A stretch of 64,000 nucleotides of DNA from Fragilariopsis cylindrus CCMP1102 (GCA_900095095.1 FMBT01000376.1:1-64000); one strand, 5' to 3'. Counted from the first letter of the stretch, positions 31,834 to 42,719 are shown. Program-made: numbers and translations. Notes: generated by a model not told the origin, from the letters alone.

Positions 31834-33072
31834 ACTAAAGAAGTCTTCTTCACGAAACAATTCAATGACAGAAGGAAGATAAGAATCGACTTTTTGTTTA
31901 GTATTGATGATTTGAGATTCACTACTATCATCGTTACTACCACTGCCGCTTTTGTCAGCATCACTGCTGACAAGAAGATCTTTTGTAAGTTTAAATAATC
32001 GTTCTTTTTTAGTTTCTGATGATTCTAATAAATCCATCCATCGTTCATTCCATTCATTTTGCATGATTCTTGACATCTGTAATCGTTCATTACATTTAGT
32101 TTCCCAGTCATCATATGTTTGTATGACATCTATAATCCCTGGTTCATTAAAGACAATATCATATTTACGATTCTGTCGACGATCCCAAACAATCCGTTCC
32201 TTATATTTAATCGCCATAATCCGATGTTCTGGTAATGCTTTTATCAGTGATGTTTCACCAGAATTGATGTTGCTATTGGATGCTGTTAATGAGGATGTTA
32301 CTATTGTATCATCCACACGATCATAATGTAATATATAAAAATCATGTTCATTTAATTGATAATCCCATTCTATTCTTCGTAATACTTCTGATACAGGAAT
32401 TAACTTTTTGTTTCTTGTATTCGATTTGCTGTTGCTGTTACCATTATTGTCTTTTTTTTCGCTGTCGTCGTCATCATTACTTTTGTTATTATTTTGATTA
32501 TTATTATTCTTCACAAACATACGTTGATATACGGATGATTCCACATCTTTTAATTTTAATAAACGCTGTTCCACACCTCGCATACCTCTTCCCAATAAAA
32601 CTGCCAGTTCTGCATTCGATTTATTTTTATTCTTTCCACTACTATTCAACCAAAGTAGTTGATCTTGTTCTAATGTCCATTCACGATATATGTTTTCCAT
32701 CGGTCGTACTAATGTTGTTGTGACAGTACTAGTAGTAGTAGTGTCGTCGTCATTATCGTTGTTCGACGACGAAAATAATCGAGTAGTGCGAGAACCAGAT
32801 CCTTTTCTTGATAGTAAGAATAAGTTGGAGATATTTTCCACTTGATTGTTGCTGCGATGATGATGATATAGTCTCGAAAATATCGGATGATTCTTATTAT
32901 AACGACGACGAATCATTGGTACCGTCGTCGTAAAGGAACAAACGAATAATTGTCGCTGCATATTATTATGCTGTTGTTGCATTATTATTATTTTCGTCAT
33001 CATTGTGATGGACGACATCACAAAAACAGAATAACCGATCATTAAAGTTAGAGTACGGGAATGGTACAGCAT
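31054..33072 (-). CDS. GGQ release-factor-domain protein fused to MJ1316 RNA-end-recognition and SANT-like domains
   Basis: A 672-residue protein from ATG 33072 (the longer frame starts with TTG). The basic, hydrophobic N-terminus may target mitochondrion or plastid. Residues about 129-184 (EWTLEQDQLLWL ... RRGVEQRL-type helices) look SANT/Myb-like. Residues about 229-301 match the MJ1316/DUF504 domain: RIEWD at 233-237, EHRIMAIKY and RIVWDRR (293-299). That domain is predicted to bind RNA with 2',3'-cyclic phosphate ends. The C-terminal domain is a class-I release-factor GGQ domain: RGSGAGGQKVNKTSN with Gln565, VDCQDTRSLQQNR, then a long Lys-rich tail as in ribosome-rescue hydrolases. No codon-recognition domain is seen. 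It is head-to-head with the macro-domain gene. Confidence 0.85.
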
Positions 33073-33566
33073 AACGGTTACTCCATTATTTTCTTCCAGG
33101 TACAAAATATAATATGGCAGTCGTCACATCAGCATTAAAATACAATGAATGATCTAACGATTGATGTCAAGAATGCAATAAAAAAAGTTTCTTGGTTGTA
33201 AAGAAAAATGAAGAAAGAAAGATTATGATGCTGAGGCGATGATTGATGAGCGATGACGTGTACAGTAGTTTGAAGTTTATGGGGGAAATAAAAGGGGGCG
33301 GAACCATGTTTCAAAACGTGTCTCCTGCTTTTTGCCCCAAATTTGAATCTAATATTACTAATAAACATATTTCCAGTCGTATATAATTTAATCGTGTTCC
33401 ACATAAAATTTTTAATTGTGTTTGTTTGACGTTACGAAAATTTGAACAACACGAAATCAAAAAAAAGATATGAGTTATAACAGTTATCATTACTGCTCTA
33501 CAGCCAGCTACTGTATGCTTCCGGAAACATTAGCTAAGCAACTAGACGGTACAATAAAATAATATT
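33073..33566. promoter_or_regulatory. shared upstream region of the GGQ-fusion and macro-domain genes
   Basis: A 494-bp spacer between divergent starts. No distinctive motif is recognised apart from AT-rich DNA. Co-regulation is possible but not shown. Confidence 0.35.
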
Positions 33567-34020
33567 ATGGGTGTATTAAAAACGGTAGCAACATTTGGTC
33601 TTGTCGGCAGTAATAGTGGCGGGAATAATAATACACCAATAATTTCATTAAATATTGTTCGCGGTTCTGTAGTAGATTTTACTGCACCTACTTCCGACGA
33701 CAAAAGCAACAAAAGAATTGGTGCTATTGTCAATGCTGCAAATGAAAGATGTTTAGGTGGTGGTGGTGTGGATGGTGCCATTAATAATGCTGGTGGAAAA
33801 AATCTATGGAAAGATCGTGAAGAACTTCCTGTAGTACAAATAATAACAGCAGATGGTACACGACGTAGACGTAGACGTAGTGGCAGTGGCAGTGCTAATG
33901 GTGCTGTCGAAATTCGTTGTCCGACGGGTGATGCTGTTGTTACTGGTCCAAATAATTATGGATCACTGAAAGTTCCATATGTCATTCATGCTGTTGGGCC
34001 AATTTATTTTCAGTTTCCGG

Positions 34021-34051
<31 letters not shown>

Positions 34052-34667
34052 TGATGACTCATCAGGTGATGAAAATAATAATAATGAAAATAATAATAGT
34101 AATGAAAATAATAATAATAATGAATTTAGTGTTCCTGATTCACTACTAAGATCAGCGTATCAAAATTCACTTAAAAGATGTAATAATGAAAATAGTATAA
34201 CAGATGTTGGATTTTCATTATTGTCAGCAGGTATTTTTCGTGGTAATCGTTCCCAAGAAGATGTATTACGGATAGGTATTATTGCTATTCGTGATTATAT
34301 TATTGACATTGATGCTACTAATACTTTGGAGTATGGTGATTGCATTACTGTTCCTGATGATCCTAAAAAAGAAAAGGAAGGGGAAAAAGAAACAGGATCA
34401 GAACCATCACAAGAGGAGAAGAAAGAGCAGTGCGAAAATAAGGATGTCGATGGTATCAGCAATAATATCACTTCTGCTGCTGCTTATCCACATAAATTAA
34501 AAACTATTACACTCTGTGGATTTACAAGGGAGGAAATCAATCTATTATTGAAGATCTGTAATGAAATTTTTAATAGTAATAATAGTGATAGTAATATTGA
34601 AGATATTGAAGATAATGAAAAGAACAACAACGACGACGATAAGCATGAAAAAAGCCCATCGAAATGA
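33567..34667 (+). CDS. macro-domain (ADP-ribose-binding) protein
   Basis: A 366-residue protein. The macro fold is clear: VNAANERCLGGGGVDGAI (55-72) supplies the ADP-ribose-binding Asn59 and the Gly loop, then VIHAVGPIY and, after a poly-Asn insertion, LLSAGIFRGNR as the second phosphate loop. Family members bind or hydrolyse ADP-ribose, O-acetyl-ADP-ribose or ADP-ribose 1''-phosphate from tRNA splicing; which applies here cannot be told. Asn/Asp/Glu insertions lengthen it. The TGA stop (34665-34667, followed by C) is followed in frame by 34 more coding-like codons to a TAA at 34770-34772, ending RCCPLFRR. Confidence 0.88.
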
Positions 34668-34772
34668 CCTCGTTCGCCACCAGTTAATGAGGCAATTGCT
34701 GAACCTAGCACCGAACCGAGCGCTGATCTTTCAAGCAAAACGAGCCGTTGCTGTCCGTTATTCCGTCGATAA

Positions 34773-35125
34773 GGTCAAGTCCAACTACTTAAAGGTTCTC
34801 TATTCAAGTTCATGACAATACTCTTCAATATAAAATCAATTTTAATAATTATGAATAGAAAACCAGAAATAATCAGAAGCAACGTCCTAAATAGCATATT
34901 TATGATAGTCCGCAGGAGTGTGTTAGGATTCAAGACTCATGATTTCTTTCTTGTATAAGACACGTTTGGTAGGCAGCTGTTAGCGATGTCATCCTCTATT
35001 TTACATCTTTCTTCGTGACACTAACCAATAAAAGCTACTACGCTCCTACTTTGTAGAATAAACTGATTACAAAGCAATTTATTTTTCCTAGTGATTCTAA
35101 AGTAGAGATAATGAATTCAATATTA
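34773..35125. other. intergenic, no gene recognised
   Basis: Spacer between convergent genes; nothing recognised. Confidence 0.4.
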
Positions 35126-35683
35126 CTACCTTCTCTCCTCTATGCATCCTTTGCACCATTCTCTATCTCCGCTATAGCCGACATCCAGCAGTTGGCAATA
35201 ATCGCTTCCGCCACAAAATTGAAAGGTGCATGAACAGCATTCAACTAAACATTCGTTGCAAAACGCTACTTCACAAATACTACAGGAGGTCTTACAATCG
35301 CCACACAGTATCTTCCCACCACAATTATCGCCTTTACATACTTTTGTGCACTCGATGCATTTCTCTTCGCGCTTTTCTTCGGGACATTCTTCACACGTCT
35401 TTCCATAGTCCCCCTCGGACTGAAAGGTATTCCCGCAGCCACATTTTACTTTGTCTTTTCCTTTGTACGAAAGTCCCTGATTTTCCACCTCTTCATTCAA
35501 CAATGCAATCCGTTCTTTTGCCTTCCCGAGAATACTTTCTAGCGTTGATTGAATTGCCAAGCAGTCAGTGATATCGGCAGAATTGATCCTTTCGGTCCAG
35601 TCTCTTTCGAGAGACCCACATTGTCGTTTGGCGTCGCCTTTCGCTGCCTTTCCTTTGCTGCTACTCTTCCTTTTGGTCGACAT
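35126..35683 (-). CDS. Cys-rich (zinc-binding) protein
   Basis: A 185-residue protein from ATG 35683 (upstream start is TTG). The N-terminus is basic (STKRKSSSKGKAAKGDAKRQ), followed by a predicted coiled coil (LAIQSTLESILGKAKERIALLNEEVE). The second half has more than 20 cysteines in CxC, CxxC and CxxxC spacing, from KCGCGNTFQSEG to ECCSCTFQFCGG. This is consistent with several bound zinc ions, as in treble-clef or RING-like folds. No exact family is recognised. The basic N-terminus suggests nuclear location. Confidence 0.6.
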   Translation of the reverse strand: MSTKRKSSSKGKAAKGDAKRQCGSLERDWTERINSADITDCLAIQSTLESILGKAKERIALLNEEVENQGLSYKGKDKVKCGCGNTFQSEGDYGKTCEECPEEKREEKCIECTKVCKGDNCGGKILCGDCKTSCSICEVAFCNECLVECCSCTFQFCGGSDYCQLLDVGYSGDREWCKGCIEERR

Positions 35684-35826
35684 GGAGTGGTGAATAAATA
35701 CGCTTGCTTTTTGTAACAGCAACTCAACAATCAACAATTGGAGTACTAGTATGCCTGAATTTTTATTTATGAATAGTATGTGGATAGATGGAGCAAGACA
35801 CCGTAATGTGACGGTTCTGATGATTG

Positions 35827-36192
35827 AGTACTTCCTCCGTGCACCCCTAAAATCAACCGCGCTATCGGCAGAAAATTTAAAGCGTTATTGACACCGCTAT
35901 CACTCAAAAAGCTAAATAATGCCCAAAAAATAGCTAGCAAATACTAGTAAAACTATTCATATTTCAACTGTGTGCAACTCTATCAATAAACAATTTCTTT
36001 TAAAATTTGAAGGTTCCATCTAAAGTATTATTCTACACAGATTTCATATATCAACATCAATAAGGTTCTATCCTTTTTTTATTTTCCAAGCATCGACCGA
36101 CCTGAAAAGGTGGTTGATTTATCGCGCTTTAGCGTATGTTAATTTTTCAATAGATAGCGCGGTTGATTTTAGGGGTGCACGGAGGAAGTACT
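35827..36192. mobile_element. fold-back/MITE-like element with 40-bp perfect inverted repeats
   Basis: Bases 35827-35866 are the exact reverse complement of 36153-36192, separated by 286 bp of AT-rich DNA with no coding frame. The right end lies inside a second near-palindrome of 30 bp (36175-36204, one mismatched pair, centred on GTAC). No clear target-site duplication is seen. A non-autonomous DNA transposon or a fold-back element fits best. Confidence 0.7.
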
Positions 36193-36292
36193 TCCACCGT
36201 GCACATTTTGATTCGTACGAGCTATCGCCTGGTATATTAGACCATAAAAGCCCGTTGAACCCTTAAAATCTTCGTAAAATCTTCGCTTATTT

Positions 36293-38254
36293 TTATTTTT
36301 TCGTACATTCAACATTTTGTGGGTGGATTTTACATTTCTTTAACAGATCCTGTTCGACTCTAAGTTTTGCATCTGCAATTGCTGAATCTCTTTTCTTCTT
36401 ATCTTCTGCAAGTTGATGTATTTTATCCATTATATTCTTCTTATCAATAATAGCCTGCTTCGTTTGACCCAACCAATATTTTTCCATTCTTATTAGATTC
36501 TTTTTAGCTTCCTTGTAACATGGAAATCCTGGTGAACATCGCGAGTCCTTATTTTGTCGTAAAATTAATCGCCGATTATCGAATATGTATGTACTAGTTT
36601 CCCATGCATGGAGTCGATCAATTGCAAATTCTTTTGTCAATACATTCCACATCCGTTCTGTTTCATTAATCAGTAATGGATAATCGGTTTTGTTCAACCA
36701 TGCAACATCACGATAATCATCTGTCTTTCTTGGATTCATATGATCCATAGAATCACTTGTTATTGTCCGTGATTTAAGAACGAATGCTTTTCCCGAAAAT
36801 TCACGTCGCCAACAATGTGAATAGTTCCCATTGTTATTGATAATTGTAGACGTAGCCGTAGTAGTATTAGTACTGGTGCATTCAGGAAAGTAAAAAGCTA
36901 ATGCGTGATTGCTATACGCATCTTTCGGAAATTTGAATGGGGATGACGATGACGAGGAAGACGACAATGATGAACTACTTATTGTCATCGGCGTACTCGT
37001 GGTGGTAGTGGTAGTAATACCGATTCTTGTAAAACCAGCAGATGTACAAAAGTATGGACTTTGACGTAATCCAGCTAATCCACTTGTGATACCCTGTTCC
37101 GTATATTCTTCATTTGTTAATTTAAATATGTCTCTATTGTGCCATTCAATATGATCCGTTCCACATAAGAACCACCAGGTAGAATTTAATGTAGGAGGAT
37201 GAAGAGGATATTGATGTGATGGTGATTGTTGCTGTTGCTGCTGATGTTCTTTCGTCCTTTGTATAGCAACGTCTTGAATCCATTCAACACCGTGATTGTT
37301 GATTCCATCATCTGCGTCTAACAATGTTTCGATGACCATGATCGGCTTACTAGTTTCGATGTTGTTCTCCTTGCTGCTGTTGTTGTTATGTTGGGGTTCT
37401 TCTACTTGTTGTTGTTTCGTCATCCAATCTAAGGCACGTAATAAGTATGTTGTATTTCCTGTAATGATATTTAATTTACCATTTGTATATTCTTCAACGA
37501 TAGTTTGTAATCCAACACCATAGGAGGTAACATTTTCAACTCCTACACCATCCGCAGACCATGCTGTGTTATTTGTTAATATCATATACGCGTTCCCCGT
37601 GGGTACAGCATTTAATAATGATTTCATATCATTAATGATGGAGCTGTCCAAACCTGGATCCACTAATACTAACCAAAAAAAGTTTCTGGATGTTTGATAT
37701 TGGATTGTTGGCCAACAAAAACTTTCAAATAATAAATACCGTGCCCTTGCCAATTCGTACTTTGCGTTGGATTGACCGACCATAAAACGTGTCATAACCG
37801 TATGGAGGATTTTATAGGGAGAATGATTTAGTGGATGTTCTAGACTATATACCGGTGGAAGAATTTGATGTTTCTGTTGCTGATCATGACGATGTACCGA
37901 CAACGATGATGACGACGACGATAATGATGGTAATGATGACAATGATGATACCTTGCTATCAGCCAATATAGAAGAAAATGCATTTGCATTTGCATTTGCA
38001 TTATTGTTATCATTATCACTACAATCATGATTGATGGTGGAAGACGATTGTTGCTGATACGACGATGAAATAGAAGAGAAGGAGATCAAAAAGTACGGAA
38101 CTGACAAAGTCATAACTCCAACAAGGTACATGGTCAACCGAAGATGTGATATTTTTCTTTGTGGTCTTGGTAATCGTAGTTTCTTTGCTGCATGATGATG
38201 ATGATACTTTTTCTTATTGTCTGTCGTCGACGTCGTGCCATTGTTAGTAATCAT
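36293..38254 (-). CDS. putative rhamnosyltransferase-like type II membrane protein (copy 2)
   Basis: A 653-residue paralogue of the protein at 25808-27481. ATG 38254 is used because the longer frame starts with TTG. Transmembrane anchor at about 41-61; a Ser/Asn/Gln-rich stem; then TRFMVGQSN, RARYLLFESFCWPTIQYQ, the acidic motif LLDADDGINNHGVEW (Asp313 first), GTDHIEWHNRDIF and RCSPGFPC in the same order as copy 1. It carries longer homopolymer insertions and an extra C-terminal charged helix (about 60 residues, likely coiled coil). Probably a Golgi glycosyltransferase; the sugar is unknown. Confidence 0.72.
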   Translation of the reverse strand: MITNNGTTSTTDNKKKYHHHHAAKKLRLPRPQRKISHLRLTMYLVGVMTLSVPYFLISFSSISSSYQQQSSSTINHDCSDNDNNNANANANAFSSILADSKVSSLSSLPSLSSSSSSLSVHRHDQQQKHQILPPVYSLEHPLNHSPYKILHTVMTRFMVGQSNAKYELARARYLLFESFCWPTIQYQTSRNFFWLVLVDPGLDSSIINDMKSLLNAVPTGNAYMILTNNTAWSADGVGVENVTSYGVGLQTIVEEYTNGKLNIITGNTTYLLRALDWMTKQQQVEEPQHNNNSSKENNIETSKPIMVIETLLDADDGINNHGVEWIQDVAIQRTKEHQQQQQQSPSHQYPLHPPTLNSTWWFLCGTDHIEWHNRDIFKLTNEEYTEQGITSGLAGLRQSPYFCTSAGFTRIGITTTTTTSTPMTISSSSLSSSSSSSSPFKFPKDAYSNHALAFYFPECTSTNTTTATSTIINNNGNYSHCWRREFSGKAFVLKSRTITSDSMDHMNPRKTDDYRDVAWLNKTDYPLLINETERMWNVLTKEFAIDRLHAWETSTYIFDNRRLILRQNKDSRCSPGFPCYKEAKKNLIRMEKYWLGQTKQAIIDKKNIMDKIHQLAEDKKKRDSAIADAKLRVEQDLLKKCKIHPQNVECTKK

Positions 38255-39296
38255 TATTGGCAAACGTTAGACGATGTGATTCAAGACGTCCTCCTTGTGA
38301 TTTGCGATTTGTCTCTTTTGTTTTATGTTTTTATTGTCCTAGTCACATGTACAGTATGTTTGTGACAGTTAGTTTGGCGTTTTTCTTCTGCCTGCTACTA
38401 TTACTTCTATGATATTATATTTTGGTAGTTCGCAGTTCAGCTGATACAAGTACTGTACTACTAGCTAGCTAAGCACGTAGCTAAATACATTTTTATTTAT
38501 TTAATTTTTTCGCATTTATGGTTAATTAGGTAGTCGGAGTAGGTTTTCATAACGGTCACGCGCATGGTACATCTGTTGTATCAAAAAAGAGTGAGGAGTC
38601 GAGTGAGTCAAGTCGTCCATTTTTTTAAATCTTGTTTTATAAAAAAAGTGCCTCTCAAAATTTAAATCCATTAAGTTACTGTTTTTTGGTAAAAGTTTCG
38701 GTTTCGCTCAATCAGTAGGAGTTCTAGGTGAGTTAGTCTGTTCATTGGATAGAATAGTACTCCGCTTCTACTGTTGATATAGTATTCTACCTCTTAAAGT
38801 AAACTCGATTCATTTCAACTATGTATCAAGTTTTCTATTTGTTACTATTCTCTCGTCAAATAATTCTCTTTCTCCGATGATCGCTATCATATTATGCACT
38901 AGCACTCTTCCGCCAACTTGCGATAAAGTATGTAATATACAGATCTGTACGATGCTTCTTTGCAGTTGAATTCAGTAGTAGTAAAGTGTGATGAGCATCT
39001 GATTACATAGAGGTATCAAGCTTTTGTTTTCAGTCTGTTGATGCTGACGATATGCACATGCATACATATTATATATATACCTACGAAAAAACACGAGAGA
39101 ACAACTAAGATTAAGTAATCGCCATCCAGACGATGGGATTACTATCTAGCAACAATATACTGTGATGAAACGAATTATAAAGTAGTAGATATAATTAATA
39201 CAGTTGTTAACTAGAATTTCAATAAATCATATAGACGTGTCTGTTTTTGGTCACCGGACGCATATATATTTGCTTCGTGCATATTATGTAAACGAA
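38255..39296. other. intergenic, no gene recognised
   Basis: About 1 kb of AT-rich spacer with many short TACTAGTA/AGTACT words. No frame, repeat array or RNA gene recognised. Confidence 0.4.
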
Positions 39297-39800
39297 TTAG
39301 AGAAAAGGAAGTGACTTTGATTTGATTTCCTCAGCCAGCTTAGGTGTCAGCGTGTTGATCAAGTTTTTCTCGCCATAGTCATTATCACACAAATCAGAAA
39401 AACCAACGACACCGGAATCACGAAGTTTGGAAGCTCCTTTTACCAGAACACATCCTGTCTCATCTTTTAAGTTCCATTCAATTTCCAAGACAATCCATCC
39501 TACGCCGAGCTCGCCACAACATATGCGCCCCCACCGATCACCCTCTGTGCACTGAAGAATGCTCAAGTTCAACACTGTGGAACCATTCTTGGATCCATTC
39601 TTTAACACGCTAAGCTCTTTATTCATGCGTTCTATTACTCGGTTGACGATTTCACCGCCTCCGCTGATTTCGTAATTAATTTTGATACCTTTACCTTCAC
39701 TGCTAAGTGTAGGAATACTATTCTTCGATTTATCTTTCGGCTTCTTCTTCTCTTCGATGAAAGCGCCGGCAGATTCATTCTTATTCTCCTTTTTCGTCAT
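39297..39800 (-). CDS. hypothetical 167-residue protein
   Basis: Starts with ATG (MTKKENKNES), a Lys-rich disordered N-terminus. An ordered domain runs from about residue 38: alternating strands and helices around IKINYEISGGGEIVNRVIERM, then GDRWGRICCGELGVGWIVLEIEWNLKD and a C-terminal helix (TPKLAEEIKSKS). No family is recognised with confidence. Ordered, non-repetitive sequence and a clean ATG support a real gene. Confidence 0.5.
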   Translation of the reverse strand: MTKKENKNESAGAFIEEKKKPKDKSKNSIPTLSSEGKGIKINYEISGGGEIVNRVIERMNKELSVLKNGSKNGSTVLNLSILQCTEGDRWGRICCGELGVGWIVLEIEWNLKDETGCVLVKGASKLRDSGVVGFSDLCDNDYGEKNLINTLTPKLAEEIKSKSLPFL

Positions 39801-40585
39801 ACTAGATGAACTTCTTGCCTTTAAAGTTGTTGGATTGTATTCGACTATAAAACGACAAGATCACCAATACTTCTTCCTCATTTGGTATGGTTTTTCGTCT
39901 ACTACTTCAGTATTAATTGTAATGAAAGTCGTGAATAATTGACTCCGTAACAAAAATAATGATTCATTTGAAGTTGCGCTGTGACTTCGCGTTTTAATCG
40001 CGAGGTATGATGTTGTTGTTGAAGTTGAATTTTTTTTGATTGATTTGCATCTGCTATTATGTTTTTTGTGACTAAAAGGTTACTAAATTCGGGGGTAGTA
40101 TATTGGGGGGGGGGGTACACAATTCAGATAGTTTTCATTTGTGACTACTTGTACCGTAACTTACCGATAGAGAGTAATCTAAGAATTCGAAAATTCGAAA
40201 GTTCGAAATCTTCTAATCTATTATCGATAGTTGTGGAGGAGCCATAGGAGAACGTATATGGCTAATAACTGTATATGATAGCAAATAGGGACAAGAAATA
40301 CTGTAATTAATAATAATGATATGTTTAAACTATGATAGTCCTATGTAAAATATGCATGTAATATGTATGGCGGAATTCATTTCTTCTCGCTGAACGTCTT
40401 GCGCTCTTTTTTTATATATATAATGATAAAAGTGATAATGAATCGAAGGAAAGGTAAGTAATGTTGTATACACACACACATTATTTCGTCTCGGTTCGGG
40501 AGTTGGTTCAATCCAATCGATGACTTGAGAGAGTAGACGTAGACGCAGAGTGGAGATCGACGTAGAGGTAGATAGTAATATTTAC
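39801..40585. other. intergenic with a poly-G run
   Basis: A run of about eleven G residues at 40105-40115 and short GAATTCGAAAATTCGAAAGTTCGAAA words at 40182-40207. No gene recognised. Confidence 0.4.
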
Positions 40586-41765
40586 TCAATCAAGCATCGT
40601 GAAAGAATACAAGATATCAGAATCTTCAACAACATCACGATTGTCGGTAACAACGTAGGTAACACCACCACCAACATCAGCAGCATCTTCGAGATCTTCG
40701 TTGTCGTTGACGTCTTCACAATCAGTAAGAATGATGGAACAATCTTCAATACTCCAATAAGAATAATCATCGATCTCGTCTTTGACTTTCTGACAAGCGA
40801 GATCTTCCCATTTCTTGAGTGCAGGCGAATTTGAAGAAGAAAAAGTAGATTCATCGCTAAGAAGAAGAGGAAGGTTGATGATTTCCTCACTCTCCATTTC
40901 CGCACTATCATCATCATCTCTACAAAAAAAATCACACCGACCACTTTCGTACGTAGGTTTCATATGATAGCGACTCAGCATTTTCATCACTTGCGCCTGA
41001 CGACATCTTTGAGAGCGTGGAGGACATCTTTTAGGAGCCCACCGAGGCTGGTATCGAGAGAGACTAGTACCGGTAGTGCGTAGTTCAGGTCCAAGTCCAT
41101 CACCATCGACTTCGTCGGTCGCAATAGCAAGAGTAGAAGGAGAACGAAGGCCACGATGACGGTGGCGGCCTGTAGTCATAATACCGACGGCGTCAGCATC
41201 GATATCGATATCGACATCAGCATTAAATGGGTCATCATCGTGTTCCAGTTGATACTGGTACGTTCGAATCAATGAATCAAAATGAAATAAAAACGAAAAT
41301 GAATTCAAAAAAAAGAAGGAACGGAACGGAACGGATGGTATCGTGAGTCGATGTTAGTGTTTGGAAGTAAGGCGGCAACAACAAGAATAAGTATCGAGTA
41401 GCAACGCAGAACAAAACATTCGACAAAGACGACGAACGACGAAGAACATTGACAAACCTTACAGAAGCGAAAGTATCACTAATCATGCTTGGACCATTCG
41501 AATCACTATAAGCTTCATTGAATGTGTCCATTAAAATTGTAGCAATCTGTTCGAATGTATGTTTTCCTGGAATGTGACGTTGTTCTTTTTCGTTTTCCCA
41601 GGTATGGAAATCCAATTCCGTATGACATGTAAAGTCAGCATTGACAACGTAGTAGGAAGAAAGAGACGATGTAGAGGTAATGCCAAGATTAGGACCGAGA
41701 CCGACCAAAATTGTAGAAGAGAAAAGGAAGGAGACAAACATGTTCTTATTAGAGATCATCATCAT
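40586..41765 (-). CDS. secreted hypothetical protein, two exons
   Basis: Exon 1 is 41765-41463 and exon 2 is 41254-40586. The 208-bp intron has a GTAAGG donor and an ACCAG acceptor, both at codon boundaries, giving 323 residues. The start at MMMISNKN yields a signal peptide (FVSFLFSSTILVGLG). Exon 1 holds CHTELDFHTWENEKE and a helix with FEQIATILMDTFNEAY. Exon 2 holds a basic Pro/Cys stretch (YQPRWAPKRCPPRSQRCRQ), a Cys pair (GRCDFFC) and an acidic tail with ENSDILYSF-like end. No family is recognised; the cysteines suggest an extracellular or lumenal protein. Confidence 0.6.
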
Positions 41766-42719
41766 TGTTCGTTGTTCGTTGTTCGGTTGAAGAAAGGATA
41801 GGTTAAAAGTGTAGTAGAATGTAGAGTAAAGTAAAGTAAAGTAAAGAAAGGAATCAATACAATGCTGTTGTTGTTGTTGCTGCTGTGTTTTGATCGAGAT
41901 CAATTTTGATTCTATGAGAACTGAACAAAGTTTACGAAGGAATCAGTAGAACTCATTCCTACTTGTCAATCGATGAGGGGTCGTGAGCTGATTGTTGTTT
42001 ACGTTACTTACGTTGAATTCCTACTAGATCCTTGTACCAATTCCTACCTTTATAAATCGAAGAGAAAGCAAGATCCACTCCTCTTATGTTTTGTTGATTT
42101 TGGTCGTGGAGGCCGTCCGAGGACGTCACGGAATGTCGTTTTTTTTTCTGAAGCGGCGATCACTTAAGAGAATCGAATCCCACCGCTATCGAGTTTATTA
42201 TTATGTTTTACTCCCACTGTCCGACCGAGGACGTCACGGACTATCGTTTCTTTTTCCACAAGGCGTTTCCTTCAGAGAATTGAATCCCACCGCTGTCGAG
42301 TTTATTTGTTATTTTCCACGACGAATGAATGAATGAATCAATCGAATCAATCAATCGAATTATCGAATCCAAATAAAGCGATCCGCGCGATTTATTTATT
42401 AGCGCGAGCGAACAAAAACGGCCACTGCTCACCGCAATTCTCAGATAAGAATAGTTCTACGGGTCCCGTGTTAGTTCCTTGTTGTACAGTGTACAGTACT
42501 ACTACACAATAGGACCTACTTTCAACTTGTACAATTGGGTATTGTTATATTGTTATTGAAAAAATCTCCCGAAAAGGAGGCAAAAATCGTGCCCCGAAAT
42601 TCTGGCTCAAAAATTACCATTTTGTTCGATTTCAAATATCCCTCGTCAAAAAAAATCTGAAAATGTGAAGCAATGCGATTTGAGAGATTGAAGATGTATC
42701 TTGTTATTGTCCTGGTGTT
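41766..42719. other. intergenic with a degenerate tandem duplication
   Basis: Contains the duplication at 42117-42306 and GAATGAATCAATCGAAT-type repeats at 42323-42370. No other gene recognised. Confidence 0.4.
42117..42306. repeat. two diverged direct repeats of about 83 bp, period 107-108 bp
   Basis: Copy 1 (42117-42199) and copy 2 (42225-42306) both begin CCGAGGACGTCACGGA and end with GAATCCCACCGCT.TCGAGTTTATT, with a T-rich middle that varies. The 3' part superficially resembles a tRNA T-loop, but no cloverleaf can be formed. Confidence 0.75.

Noticed and set aside
42117-42306. Possible tandem tRNA genes (TCGAATCCCACCGC resembles a T arm)
   Set aside because: No acceptor, D or anticodon stem could be folded around either copy, so it is treated as a diverged repeat.
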